Positions 8,814-16,917 of a stretch of DNA of 64,000 bases are shown one piece after another (the stretch's first letter is position 1; each line of letters opens with the position of its first letter). The notes below the pieces were generated by a model, which did not search any database, was not told the origin of the DNA, and saw only the letters and a list, made by a program, of their open reading frames with translations. This DNA is from Priestia megaterium NBRC 15308 = ATCC 14581 (GTDB lineage: Bacteria; Bacillota; Bacilli; Bacillales; Bacillaceae_H), in NCBI RefSeq assembly GCF_000832985.1, contig NZ_CP009920.1:5202501-5266500 (forward strand), given 5' to 3'. The position numbers and the translations under genes were made by a program.

Positions 8814-8830
8814 TGTTATGTTTACTATCA
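8814..8830. promoter_or_regulatory. Second TnrA-like box, one mismatch
   Basis: TGTTATGTTTACTATCA matches TGTNA-N7-TNACA except one base and is centred 22 bp (two helical turns) upstream of the perfect box, so two dimers could sit on one face. A -10 like TAGATT (minus strand, 8790-8785) would place this box near -45. Confidence 0.55.
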
Positions 8831-8975
8831 TATTTGATTTATATGTATTTAGCAACTACTTTTTGCAAATTTATTCAGAAAACTTTTGTTTTTTATAGTG
8901 TTTTCTTTTTCTTATGTATTCTCCTACGTACACATAAGCTGAACTATTTTTTATTCGTGTTATATTTTCTGACAT

Positions 8976-9010
8976 AAAAAATCCTCTTCTTGGAGTAGAA
9001 GAGGATTTTT
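8976..9010 (-). terminator. Terminator of the AbgT transporter gene
   Basis: Stem AAAAATCCTCTTC / GAAGAGGATTTTT with an 8-nt loop, directly after the stop at 9013 on the minus strand and followed by T residues. Confidence 0.9.
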
Positions 9011-9012
9011 CT

Positions 9013-10551
9013 TTACAAATACATATATACACCAGGCCCCAGAGGAATACCGAATACAGCAAAAATAAGCAACATAACAATCCAAATCCCTAAAAAAGCT
9101 AGAGTATAAGGAAGCATAAGTGAAATAATTGTGCCAAGCCCTGCCTTAGGCTCGTATTCTTTCATAAAGGCTAAAATAACAATCATATATGGATTTAAAG
9201 GAGTGATTACATTCGTGGAAGAATCCGCTATTCGGTATGCCGCTTGAATAAATCCAGGGTTGTAGCCTAACAGCATGAACAATGGAATAAAAATAGGTGC
9301 TTCTAGTGCCCATTGAGCGGAGCCGCTAAAAATAAGAAGGCTTAGAACAACAGTTAAAAATACAAAACCAACCACAACTGGAAGTCCAGTTAGATTTAGT
9401 GCTTTTAATGCATCCGCTCCTTCTACTGCAATCCACGTTCCAATATTAGTCCAATTAAAGTAAGCGATAAATTGAGCAGCCGCAAAAATAAGGACAATAT
9501 AGCTAGCCATATCTTTCATCGAATCAGTCATATAAGCGGGTACATCTCTAGAACTTTTGATTTTCCCTACTGTTATTCCGTAAACAGAGCCAACTACTAC
9601 AAAAAACAGCAGCGTGATCGGAATGATACCATCTAAAAAAGGAGATGGAACAATTCCACCGTCTTCATTTCGTAGAGGAGAGTTGGGCCAAAATAAGAAA
9701 ACAGCTAGTACAGCGACATAAATACATGTAGCAACGATACTGTTTTTTAACCCTTTTGCTTCTGCCTCACTAATTTCACCAAAATCATTGCGTTTTTTTC
9801 CTTTATAATTGCCCAGCCTAGGTTCGACAATCTTTTCGGTGACCATCGCTCCTATAACGGTCAAAACAAATACAGAAGCCGCCATGAAATACCAGTTTGC
9901 TGCAGGACTGACAGCAGCGCTTGGGTCAATTGTTTTAGCAGCTTCAGTAGAAATGCCTGATAACAATCCGTCGGTTCCGGATATAATAAGATTCGCTGTA
10001 AAGCCTGATCCCACCCCAGCAAATCCTGCTGCTAATCCAGCAAGCGGGTGCCTTCCTACTGTATAAAAAATCATTGCGGCAAGAGGAGGCACGATGACAA
10101 AAGCAGCATCTGCCGCTAAGTTGGCCATAATTCCTGTAAAAATGATGGCGTATGTAATAAGAGCTTTTGGAGCATTTAAAATCGTTTTCTTTATGGCCAC
10201 TTCAAGCAGACCTACTTTTTCTGCAAGTCCGACTCCAAGCATCATAGCAAGTACAAGTCCTAGGGGCTTAAATTCAGTGAAATTGGTCAGCATCGATGTT
10301 AAGATATACTGAATGCCTTCGTGCGACAACAAACTTTTAATTGGAAGAGTCTTATTAGTACCGGGATGGACCACCGTTACTCCGATACTATTAATAGCAA
10401 CAGATGCTACTACGATAATAAGCGCTAGACATACAAACAAAATAAAAGGATCAGGTAGTTTGTTTCCGATTGCTTCTACTCTTCCTAATAGTTTGTCTAG
10501 AAAAGTTGTTGGATATGATTTTTGCTCTGTCTGCAAATTAGGTTGTGCCAT
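9013..10551 (-). CDS. AbgT family transporter (p-aminobenzoyl-glutamate type)
   Basis: A 512-residue membrane protein of the AbgT family, known from E. coli AbgT (uptake of p-aminobenzoyl-glutamate) and MtrF/YdaH (sulfonamide export). Family marks are the N-terminal GRVEAIGNKLPDPFILFVCLAL, the long GSGFTANLIISGTDGLLSGIS hairpin segment, FSGSAQWALEAPIFIPLFMLLGYNPGFIQAAYRIADSSTNVITPLNPY in the transport core, and the ...GPGVYMYL end. B. subtilis YdaH is the likely relative. It is a single-gene unit with its own terminator; no ABG hydrolase gene is adjacent, so direction and substrate remain open. Confidence 0.93.
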   Translation of the reverse strand: MAQPNLQTEQKSYPTTFLDKLLGRVEAIGNKLPDPFILFVCLALIIVVASVAINSIGVTVVHPGTNKTLPIKSLLSHEGIQYILTSMLTNFTEFKPLGLVLAMMLGVGLAEKVGLLEVAIKKTILNAPKALITYAIIFTGIMANLAADAAFVIVPPLAAMIFYTVGRHPLAGLAAGFAGVGSGFTANLIISGTDGLLSGISTEAAKTIDPSAAVSPAANWYFMAASVFVLTVIGAMVTEKIVEPRLGNYKGKKRNDFGEISEAEAKGLKNSIVATCIYVAVLAVFLFWPNSPLRNEDGGIVPSPFLDGIIPITLLFFVVVGSVYGITVGKIKSSRDVPAYMTDSMKDMASYIVLIFAAAQFIAYFNWTNIGTWIAVEGADALKALNLTGLPVVVGFVFLTVVLSLLIFSGSAQWALEAPIFIPLFMLLGYNPGFIQAAYRIADSSTNVITPLNPYMIVILAFMKEYEPKAGLGTIISLMLPYTLAFLGIWIVMLLIFAVFGIPLGPGVYMYL

Positions 10552-10747
10552 GCTTTCTCTCCTTTTTCGTTTAGATTCTTTTTAGGTTTTTCCTTTTAAT
10601 TACCAAAAAGACTATTAGTACATAATAATCTGAATATTTATATTATTCAAGTATTATTTTTAAGGAATTTTTATTTATCTATTAAAACTAATAGCATTTA
10701 GATAAATAGAAAGGCAGAAGATATCTTTTTAATCGACAATCAAAAAT

Positions 10748-10783
10748 AACAAAAAGCTCTCCGTTTAAGGAGAGCTTTTTGTT
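10748..10783 (-). terminator. Terminator of the sortase gene
   Basis: Near-perfect palindrome AACAAAAAGCTCTCC / GGAGAGCTTTTTGTT overlapping the sortase stop codon at 10782-10784. Confidence 0.9.
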
Positions 10784-11744
10784 ATTTCGCTATACTAGAC
10801 GGAGCGGACTCTTTTCCTGACTCATTAACAGCTGTTACATAGTAACGAGCTTGAGATGCGTCGGAGTCAGCAAAGCTTTTTCGCTCAAATTCCGAAACGC
10901 TGCCAATATGGACAAATGTTCCGCCTGGATTCTTTTTATAAATTCGGTAGCCGATAATATTACCTTCTGGTACCGCGTACCACGTAAGCAAATTACCACT
11001 CATCTTTACATGTGTAGGAGTTTGTGGTGCATTTGCTTCACGCTCCAATTCTTTTGCTTGGTCAGCTTTTAGTTCTGTATAGACAACTAACCTCTCTTGA
11101 TGGGTTCCTTCCGCACGGTCAAACGTGCCTGTGCACGTAATTAAATTTAAATTACGTTTGTTGCTGTACCCAAAAATTTCGTTTAGAGGTGCCTTATCTC
11201 GCGGATAGCTTTTTATACGTTTAACAACAAAAGTAAGCGTGGTTCCCTGTGCATCTCTGACGGTAATTTCATCGTCTTTTTTTAAGTTTTTTAGGTTGTA
11301 AAAGACTGCAGGGCCGGTTTTACTGTCTACGTGTCCTGCTAATACAGCATTTCCTTTTACGCCAGGTTTAGCTCCTGGTTCAAACCAAGCAACTCCATTT
11401 TCTGTAGATGGAGCTGCCATTTCACCGCTGTCTAATATTCCTACTTGTTCAATTGAAGCCTCCACATGAACAGCAGGAATGGACATTTTTTCAGGAATGA
11501 TTCCTTTAAATTCTTTGTTTAACTGTTTGGCTTCTGTTTTATGCTTTTTTAGTACAGCAAATTCTTCTTCCAGCGTTACCCGGCTTTTTAGATCCTTTGA
11601 TTGTGCTTCTTTTTCTTTTTGCTTAGCTGCAGCCTGTTGCTTTGTTTCTTTGGCTTCTACCATTTGTTCTTTAAAATATAGTCCCCCGCTAACAAGCAGG
11701 ACTAAACTTAATATACAGTAGGCGAGAACAATCGCTTTTTTCAC
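10782..11744 (-). CDS. Class F-like sortase with C-terminal fibronectin III-like domain
   Basis: A 320-residue membrane-anchored transpeptidase that would link a cleaved sorting signal to the cell wall. It has an N-terminal membrane anchor (residues 4-23), a charged coiled linker (30-80), and the sortase barrel about 85-225. The catalytic triad is readable: His138 in AGHVDS, Cys204 in LITCTG, Arg218 in ERLVVY. The AGHVDSKTGPAVFYNLKNL stretch is typical of class F. Residues about 240-320 form an added domain with fibronectin type III character (LTWYAVPEGNIIGYRIYKK ... ARYYVTAVNESGKES), unusual for such a small sortase. Its likely substrate gene lies 107 bp upstream on the same strand. Confidence 0.9.
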   Translation of the reverse strand: MKKAIVLAYCILSLVLLVSGGLYFKEQMVEAKETKQQAAAKQKEKEAQSKDLKSRVTLEEEFAVLKKHKTEAKQLNKEFKGIIPEKMSIPAVHVEASIEQVGILDSGEMAAPSTENGVAWFEPGAKPGVKGNAVLAGHVDSKTGPAVFYNLKNLKKDDEITVRDAQGTTLTFVVKRIKSYPRDKAPLNEIFGYSNKRNLNLITCTGTFDRAEGTHQERLVVYTELKADQAKELEREANAPQTPTHVKMSGNLLTWYAVPEGNIIGYRIYKKNPGGTFVHIGSVSEFERKSFADSDASQARYYVTAVNESGKESAPSSIAK

Positions 11745-11773
11745 ATCGTCACCTCATTTCACAGCTGTTTATA

Positions 11774-11806
11774 AAAAAGAAGGGAGAACAACCTCTCTTC
11801 TTTTTT
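11774..11806 (-). terminator. Hairpin between substrate and sortase genes
   Basis: AAAAAAGAAGGGAG / CTCTCTTCTTTTTTT with a short loop lies between the substrate stop and the sortase start, so the abundant substrate would be uncoupled from the sortase, with some read-through. Confidence 0.75.
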
Positions 11807-11851
11807 TCAGGACTCTTGACTTGTAAAACATAAGGAAAAGGAGAAAAAATA

Positions 11852-13195
11852 TTATTTGCTTACTGGTTTCTTGCGTAAAATCACTCCAGCTGTTAACACA
11901 GCTAACGAACCTAGTGCAATATAGATCGCTGTTAGTGGGTTCATCGTTGATTCAGATGCCCCGCCCATACCTGTTTTCGGCATATCTGTTGGCATAGCTG
12001 TTTCAGCAAACTTATCGGGGTTTTGTTTTACGATTGCTTCACCTAAAGCTTGGCCAACACCAAACATTAATTTATACCCTTCACGATACGTATCATAACT
12101 TCCAGCGTAGTCACCGGATGCATATTGTTCAAATGTTTTAATAACCGTATCTTCGTGTGCTTTTATAGCTGCCTGTGCGTCTGCAGTTGGAAGGTTTCCA
12201 TCTGTTGCTGTTCCTAAGAATGTACCAAATTCTTGCGCGAATTTATGGAGCTTATCTTTTGCAGCTTTTTCTCCTGCTTCATCGCCTTTTACTTGTGCAC
12301 TTACTAATTCAGCTTGGGCATTGATGTGATCTCCTTGCCAAATTTTTTCGAATTGTGCAGCTCCTTCATCGCCATATACTGAGCCAATTGCAGCTTTAAA
12401 ATCTGCTGTGTTAGCATTTTCTAACCAGCTAACATAGTCGTAATCTTTTGAACCGTTAAACCCTTTTTCCATTCCCATTGTTGCTAGAGCAAAATGTTCT
12501 GCTGCTAAGCTGTTTAATGAAGAACGTAAATCTGCTGCTGGTGTATCTACTTTTGTATTGTCGAATTTATCAGGCATTTGCGTTACAATTGCATTTGATA
12601 ACGCTTTACTAATTGCGAACATTTGCTGATATCCTTCGCGGTATGTCTTCGCGGCTGCCTCATAGTCACCTTCTACATAATCTTCAAACGTTTCTTTTAC
12701 TTGATCTTCGTGCACGCGAAGCGCTTCTTTTGCTGCATCTTCAGGTAGTTTACCTTCCGTAGCAGTGCTTAAAAATTCAGCAAATTCATTCACGAATTGA
12801 TCTACTTCTTTATCTACTTCCGCCATGGCTTCTTTGTCGTTTTCTTTTGTTGCTTTTACAAAATCATCTGTGTAATTGTTGTGTTCTCTGAAAATTCGTT
12901 CAAATTCAGCCGCTCCTTGATCACCATAGATAGAAGCAATAGCTGGCTCCATGTCGACGGCATTTTGATCCAATGCTTTGAACGCAGCGTCAGCATCTTT
13001 AGAACCGTCATAGGCTGTTGTCATAGCGGCAACGGCAAGCGTAAAGTGTTCAGATAATAGGTAGTCTAAGTTCGCTCGTAGATCTGAAGCTTTTGTTACT
13101 GCCGTTGGTTTTACTTCCTCCGCATTTGCAATAGTCGGCATCAATAGTGAAGCTCCTAGTACAGGGATCATTAATTTTTTACTTAATTTCATCAT
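11852..13195 (-). CDS. Wall-anchored two-repeat surface protein, likely sortase substrate
   Basis: A 447-residue secreted protein: signal peptide (cleavage after ANA, about residue 25), two copies of a ~180-residue all-helical unit (about 34-213 and 220-395), then sorting signal MPKTG at 405-409, a hydrophobic helix (420-440) and the basic tail RKKPVSK. Each unit carries LxxLxxEHF, GSxYGDxGAAxFExIW/F, GTATxGxLP and YREGYxxMF. This is the standard plan of sortase substrates, with Met instead of Leu in the first motif position. The unit itself is not one I can name. The adjacent class F-like sortase is the obvious partner. ATG 13195 or 13192 follows GAGGAGAG. Confidence 0.9.
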   Translation of the reverse strand: MMKLSKKLMIPVLGASLLMPTIANAEEVKPTAVTKASDLRANLDYLLSEHFTLAVAAMTTAYDGSKDADAAFKALDQNAVDMEPAIASIYGDQGAAEFERIFREHNNYTDDFVKATKENDKEAMAEVDKEVDQFVNEFAEFLSTATEGKLPEDAAKEALRVHEDQVKETFEDYVEGDYEAAAKTYREGYQQMFAISKALSNAIVTQMPDKFDNTKVDTPAADLRSSLNSLAAEHFALATMGMEKGFNGSKDYDYVSWLENANTADFKAAIGSVYGDEGAAQFEKIWQGDHINAQAELVSAQVKGDEAGEKAAKDKLHKFAQEFGTFLGTATDGNLPTADAQAAIKAHEDTVIKTFEQYASGDYAGSYDTYREGYKLMFGVGQALGEAIVKQNPDKFAETAMPTDMPKTGMGGASESTMNPLTAIYIALGSLAVLTAGVILRKKPVSK

Positions 13196-13329
13196 TTTCC
13201 ACTCTCCTCATTTTTAGTTGATGTACGCCACTTTTTTCATTCTTACTACATCTTAAACCATTAAATAGATTGAACATTTTGAATATTATATATATTAAAC
13301 TTTCATGTTCCCTCACATTTAATGATCCT

Positions 13330-13502
13330 TTTTAGGAAGTATTCTCTTTCTATTTACTAAACGATCGCTGAGTGACGTTGGATCACTTTTTTAAAAAAAG
13401 TTTTTAACCGCCTTTTCTTAAGAAGTACTTCCTTTTCTATTTACCTAACGAACACCTTATTCATTTGGATCACTTTTTGAATAAATATTTTAAATTTAAC
13501 CG
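13330..13502. repeat. Imperfect tandem duplication upstream of the surface protein gene
   Basis: Two adjacent segments of about 80 bp align: both contain a TTCTATTTAC-TAACGA block, then GGATCACTTTTT, then an AT-rich run ending TTTAACC or TTTTAACC. They lie 140-300 bp upstream of the surface protein start and hold no gene. They may be a duplicated regulatory region. Confidence 0.55.
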
Positions 13503-13511
13503 AAAAAGAAA

Positions 13512-13829
13512 TTGAGACAGAACAAGATAAATTCAATTTAAAGACGAACAAATGGGATAAATGAGTTAGTATGAATTACTTTTAATACCACTGTTGATTT
13601 CCGTTCAAGACTTCGCTTTCTGCAGGCAGCCGCTGAGCCTTCTCGTCGTTTGCGCCCCGCGGGGTCTTTCCTGCAGGAGTCTTCGCCTTTCCCTCCAATC
13701 AACAGCTAGAAACCACTATATATATGAAACCTGCGCAATAAAAAAATCCGAACGAGTTGGATTCTCTATCAAGAATTTCAATTCATCGTTCGGATTTTCT
13801 TTCACCTAAACTACTTTTGTCTGAGCCTC
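13512..13829 (-). repeat. Terminator-bearing repeat, copy B
   Basis: About 318 bp, with the GC-rich core and the hairpin AATCCGAACGA...TCGTTCGGATT (minus strand). The right end (complement of AGAGGCTCAGACAAAAG) begins 9 bp after the stop of the epoxide hydrolase gene. The left end has drifted (ttgagacagaac). Confidence 0.85.
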
Positions 13830-13838
13830 TTTTTATCT

Positions 13839-14702
13839 TTACTTATTTAAAAAATTCCACATCACGTCGTTTACTTCGTGAGGCTTTTCATGCTGAGGGG
13901 CATGAGATGCTTCACCTAATCGGTGAACAGATATGTTTGGTACATATTCTTCAATACCATCTAAGTTTTCAGGCATAAAAGTAGGATCTTGATTTCCCCA
14001 AATAATTTGTACCGGGATGTTTAACACTTCTTCTTCTAACGGAAACAAAGATTTTCTTTGAAGGTCTTCTTCTGTGAAAATCTTTAAGTTGCGGTAATAA
14101 CTTAGCATGGACAGCACAGAGCCATTTTCCCAAGAGTTCACGTATGCTTGAACATCATCAGCTGTTAGATATCCTTTTTTTACGCCTGGGTCGATCACAA
14201 GCTTACGCAAACCTGAGAAATTATCTCGTTCCATATAGTCCTGTGCTTCTTGTTTTTGAAACCATTTCATATATTCACTTGCTTTTTGCTGATTTTTATT
14301 TGTTCTAAGCTCACGCATAAATGTATAAGGGTGCGGACCGTTAAAAGCAATTAATTTTTGTACATATTCAGGGTAGCGATAAGCAAATGTCCAGCCGATT
14401 CCTGCTCCCCAGTCGTGTACAACTAGCGTGCAGGAGCTATATCCTAAACCTTCAATCACTTGGCGAATATCTTCTACTAATACATCAATTTCGTATGATT
14501 CTAGTCCGCTTGGCTTTTCAGATAGATTATATCCTCTTAAATCCAAAGCAACTGTGTGAAAATCATTAGAAAATTCATCTATCTGGTGTCGCCAAATATG
14601 CGAGAAGTCAGGAAACCCATGAAGAAATAGCATAAGATCTCCTTGTCCCTTGCTTATGTAGTGCAAATTAACGCCATTTACGTTTATATACTGTTTACTC
14701 AT
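13839..14702 (-). CDS. Epoxide hydrolase (alpha/beta hydrolase)
   Basis: A 287-residue enzyme that opens epoxides to diols through an alkyl-enzyme ester. Every element matches the B. megaterium epoxide hydrolase whose catalytic residues are known: nucleophile Asp97 in HDWGAG, oxyanion motif HGFPDF (29-34), ring-opening tyrosines Tyr144 and Tyr203 in the lid, Asp239 in WGNQDP and His267 in ASHAP. The cap domain covers about 125-215. ATG 14702 follows a GGAGG site. It is a single-gene unit; repeat copy B provides the terminator. Natural substrate unknown; a detoxifying role is inference. Confidence 0.95.
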   Translation of the reverse strand: MSKQYINVNGVNLHYISKGQGDLMLFLHGFPDFSHIWRHQIDEFSNDFHTVALDLRGYNLSEKPSGLESYEIDVLVEDIRQVIEGLGYSSCTLVVHDWGAGIGWTFAYRYPEYVQKLIAFNGPHPYTFMRELRTNKNQQKASEYMKWFQKQEAQDYMERDNFSGLRKLVIDPGVKKGYLTADDVQAYVNSWENGSVLSMLSYYRNLKIFTEEDLQRKSLFPLEEEVLNIPVQIIWGNQDPTFMPENLDGIEEYVPNISVHRLGEASHAPQHEKPHEVNDVMWNFLNK

Positions 14703-14852
14703 TGTTCATTTCCTCCTTTATAAGTAGCTGTAGAGCAGTATAACGCTGCAAAAAATGAACGTCAATTCATTTGCCTCGTTCACTTCTTTTTAGTTCCTTT
14801 TATGAATATAGTTAATTATTTAGAGTGGATCTTTTTGAAGGAGTGATTAACA

Positions 14853-15005
14853 ATGGCTCATATCTATTCAAAGGGCTGGTTTGTTCAGCAGTTAAAAGCG
14901 GCCAATATCTCTAAAATCGATGGAAGAAAGCTAGAAAGTTATAAAACCTACATTCTTCGTAATTTACATGCTGAGCTTATAGAACAAGGTAAAATCAACG
15001 GCTAA
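14853..15005 (+). CDS. Small DUF2639/YflJ-like protein, 50 aa
   Basis: A 50-residue ORF begins at ATG 14853, 6 nt after GAAGGAGTG, and ends TAA at 15003-15005. The SKGWFVQQLKAANI...GRKLESYKTYILRNLHAEL pattern resembles the small Bacillus proteins of the DUF2639 (YflJ) family, basic and helical, of unknown function. The stop codon lies 2 bp before the left end of repeat copy C, which would run antisense to it. The ribosome site and family resemblance make it a real gene. Confidence 0.75.
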   Translation: MAHIYSKGWFVQQLKAANISKIDGRKLESYKTYILRNLHAELIEQGKING

Positions 15006-15007
15006 AA

Positions 15008-15320
15008 GAGGTTGAGACATAACGAAACGAATCCCATCTCAAGATGAACAAATTGGATATATGAGCTGAACTGTTTGAGACACCGCAGCTGATTGCCGTG
15101 CAAGGCTTCGCTTTCCGCGGGCGGCCGCTGAGCCTCGTCGCTTTCGCTCCTGCGGGGTCTCACCTGTTCCGCTTTTCCCGCAGGAGTCTTCGTCAACAGC
15201 TAGAAAGATTTACACACATGAAATCTACGTTTGTCCTAACAAAAAAACGAACCACTAATCAAAAGTCTTGATCAATGGTTCGTTTTACATTTCGTCTAAA
15301 ATATTTTTGTCCCAGCCTCT
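15008..15320 (-). repeat. Terminator-bearing repeat, copy C
   Basis: 313 bp from GAGGTTGAGACATAACG to the complement of GAGGCTGGGACAAAAATA, with the GC-rich core (ttcgctttccgcgggcggcc) and hairpin CGAACCATTGATCA / TGATTAGTGGTTCG with a T7 tail on the minus strand. It begins 4 bp after the stop of the hydrolase gene at 15325. Confidence 0.9.
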
Positions 15321-15324
15321 TTTT

Positions 15325-16257
15325 TTACAGTGATTGCTCAATAAAAGATAATACGCGCTTTACATATTCTTTTTTGTATATATGATAATTTTGAACATGT
15401 TCTGCTTTATCAGTTTTCCAGAAGTGAAAAGCATCCGGGTGCGTTTTAGCCATTTTTTCACTTTCAGTGTAAGGAATTTTTGTATCTCCTGTGCTGTGTA
15501 TAAATAAAATTGGTCGAGGGTAAATATGCTCGACTGCTTTAATAGGACTAGCTTCAGCAGGATTTGCATCTGCAATAACAGGAAGAATAGCAATTGTTAG
15601 CGGTGTAAACGGAAAGTTTGGTAAATGAGACCATACAGATAGATTTTCTTTTAAATAAGAGGTTAAATCACTAAAAGGACTGTCGGCTATCACCGCTTTT
15701 ACGTCGTCCTCTTGAGAAGCTGCTAATAAAGAAGTAGCTGCTCCCATTGAAATGCCGTAGAGCACAATTGGCTCTTTTGTTGTTTCTTTCATTTTCTGAA
15801 TAACGCCTAATAAATCGAGCTGTTCTTTTACACCAATCGTTGTTTGATTTCCTTCTGAGTCTCCTGAATCTCTAAAGTCAAACATGACTACTCGATATCC
15901 CGCTTTTACAAATTCCTTACTCAGCGGCAGAAAGCCAGCTCCTTGTGCTTCACGGTTATTTCCGTATCCATGTGACATAATAATGGTCGCTTTTGGCTGT
16001 TCCGTTGGTTCAATCATCCATCCTTTTAAATGGGTTATTCCGTCTTTGCTCAAAAATACTTGATTGCTATAGTACATGCCGTAATCACCAGGATTTTTCA
16101 CAGCAGGATTTTTATCTAGTTTTGTCAGGCTTATGCCTACATAAAGAGAAATTGCCGTACAAAGTACAAAACAAAGAATAACAAAGGATATCAGGCTGAT
16201 CCATATTGTTTTTTTCTTTTTTCCTGTATTTGTCTGTCGATTTAGAACTGGAGTCAA
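15325..16257 (-). CDS. Membrane-anchored alpha/beta hydrolase
   Basis: A 310-residue protein with an N-terminal membrane anchor (residues about 17-42) and an extracellular serine hydrolase domain of the YqkD / bem46-like type. Motifs: MSHGYGNNRE (oxyanion region), VMFDFRDSGDSEG, nucleophile elbow YGISMGAAT, DSPFSDL, and a C-terminal IHSTGDTKIPY (acid) with KAEHVQNY (His). Substrate unknown; such enzymes are generally esterases or acylaminopeptidase-like. It sits 15 bp downstream of the GrpB gene on the same strand, so the two are likely co-transcribed. Confidence 0.88.
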   Translation of the reverse strand: MTPVLNRQTNTGKKKKTIWISLISFVILCFVLCTAISLYVGISLTKLDKNPAVKNPGDYGMYYSNQVFLSKDGITHLKGWMIEPTEQPKATIIMSHGYGNNREAQGAGFLPLSKEFVKAGYRVVMFDFRDSGDSEGNQTTIGVKEQLDLLGVIQKMKETTKEPIVLYGISMGAATSLLAASQEDDVKAVIADSPFSDLTSYLKENLSVWSHLPNFPFTPLTIAILPVIADANPAEASPIKAVEHIYPRPILFIHSTGDTKIPYTESEKMAKTHPDAFHFWKTDKAEHVQNYHIYKKEYVKRVLSFIEQSL

Positions 16258-16272
16258 GCTCGTTCCTCCTTT

Positions 16273-16827
16273 TTATCTAAGATCATCTTTCCTATTCTTA
16301 TTGCTGCTTCCCTTTCTCCATTTTAAAGCTAGCACATCTATTTTATGAATAAAATTCGTTTTATTTTCCACATATTTTTCTGGTTCAAAGCGATAGCGAT
16401 GCGCTAGTTCTATTTTCAACGTTTCGTATTCTTTTGCTGTATCAGGGTGAGTTCGCAGATAATCTCGAAACCATATATGCCGATTAATTTCTGGATGACC
16501 TTTTTCATAAATATGAACATGGTGCGTTCTTTCATTTCCGCCTTTTTGGAAGTATCGTCTTCCTTTTATGCCGTTTTCACCTTTCGCTTCGTAACCAAGC
16601 TGCTCCATCCTCTGATTATATGTATCTACTTTCTTTATATCTTTCACTTCAATAAGTAAATCAATAATCGGTTTTGCGCTTAAGCCGGGAACAGCAGTGC
16701 TTCCGATATGATGAACCTCTAAAACTTGAGCTGACATTATAGTTGTTAAGGTGGCAGCTTCTTTTGAAAATTTCTTTTCCCACGCGATATTATAGGGTGT
16801 CAGCTGAATTTCTCTTACGGACTTCAT
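16273..16827 (-). CDS. GrpB family protein (UPF0157)
   Basis: A 184-residue protein of the GrpB/UPF0157 group, which has the nucleotidyltransferase fold. The family stretch is clear: VLEVHHIGSTAVPGLSAKPIIDLLIEV, then RRYFQKGG...THHVHIYEKGHPEINRHIWFRDYLRTHP. GST with AVPG...KPIIDLL is the equivalent of the GS-x9-D-x-D motif of nucleotidyltransferases. Biological role unknown. I chose ATG 16827 because AGGAGG lies 9 nt upstream; the longer frame from TTG 16848 would place that site inside the coding region. Confidence 0.88.
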   Translation of the reverse strand: MKSVREIQLTPYNIAWEKKFSKEAATLTTIMSAQVLEVHHIGSTAVPGLSAKPIIDLLIEVKDIKKVDTYNQRMEQLGYEAKGENGIKGRRYFQKGGNERTHHVHIYEKGHPEINRHIWFRDYLRTHPDTAKEYETLKIELAHRYRFEPEKYVENKTNFIHKIDVLALKWRKGSSNKNRKDDLR

Positions 16828-16850
16828 CTCCAATTCCTCCTCTTGCAACG

Positions 16851-16893
16851 AAAAAACTGCTTATTATAGAATAGCCTATAATAAGCAGTTTTT
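16851..16893 (-). terminator. Terminator of the acyl-CoA dehydrogenase gene
   Basis: Long stem AAAAACTGCTTATTATAG / CTATAATAAGCAGTTTTT, 25 bp after the stop at 16918, minus strand. Confidence 0.85.
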
Positions 16894-16917
16894 CATCATT
16901 TAACATGTTATTAAGTT

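Noticed and set aside
8871..9080. 69-codon frame between amtB and abgT
   Set aside because: Overlaps the abgT end and runs through its terminator; no ribosome site.
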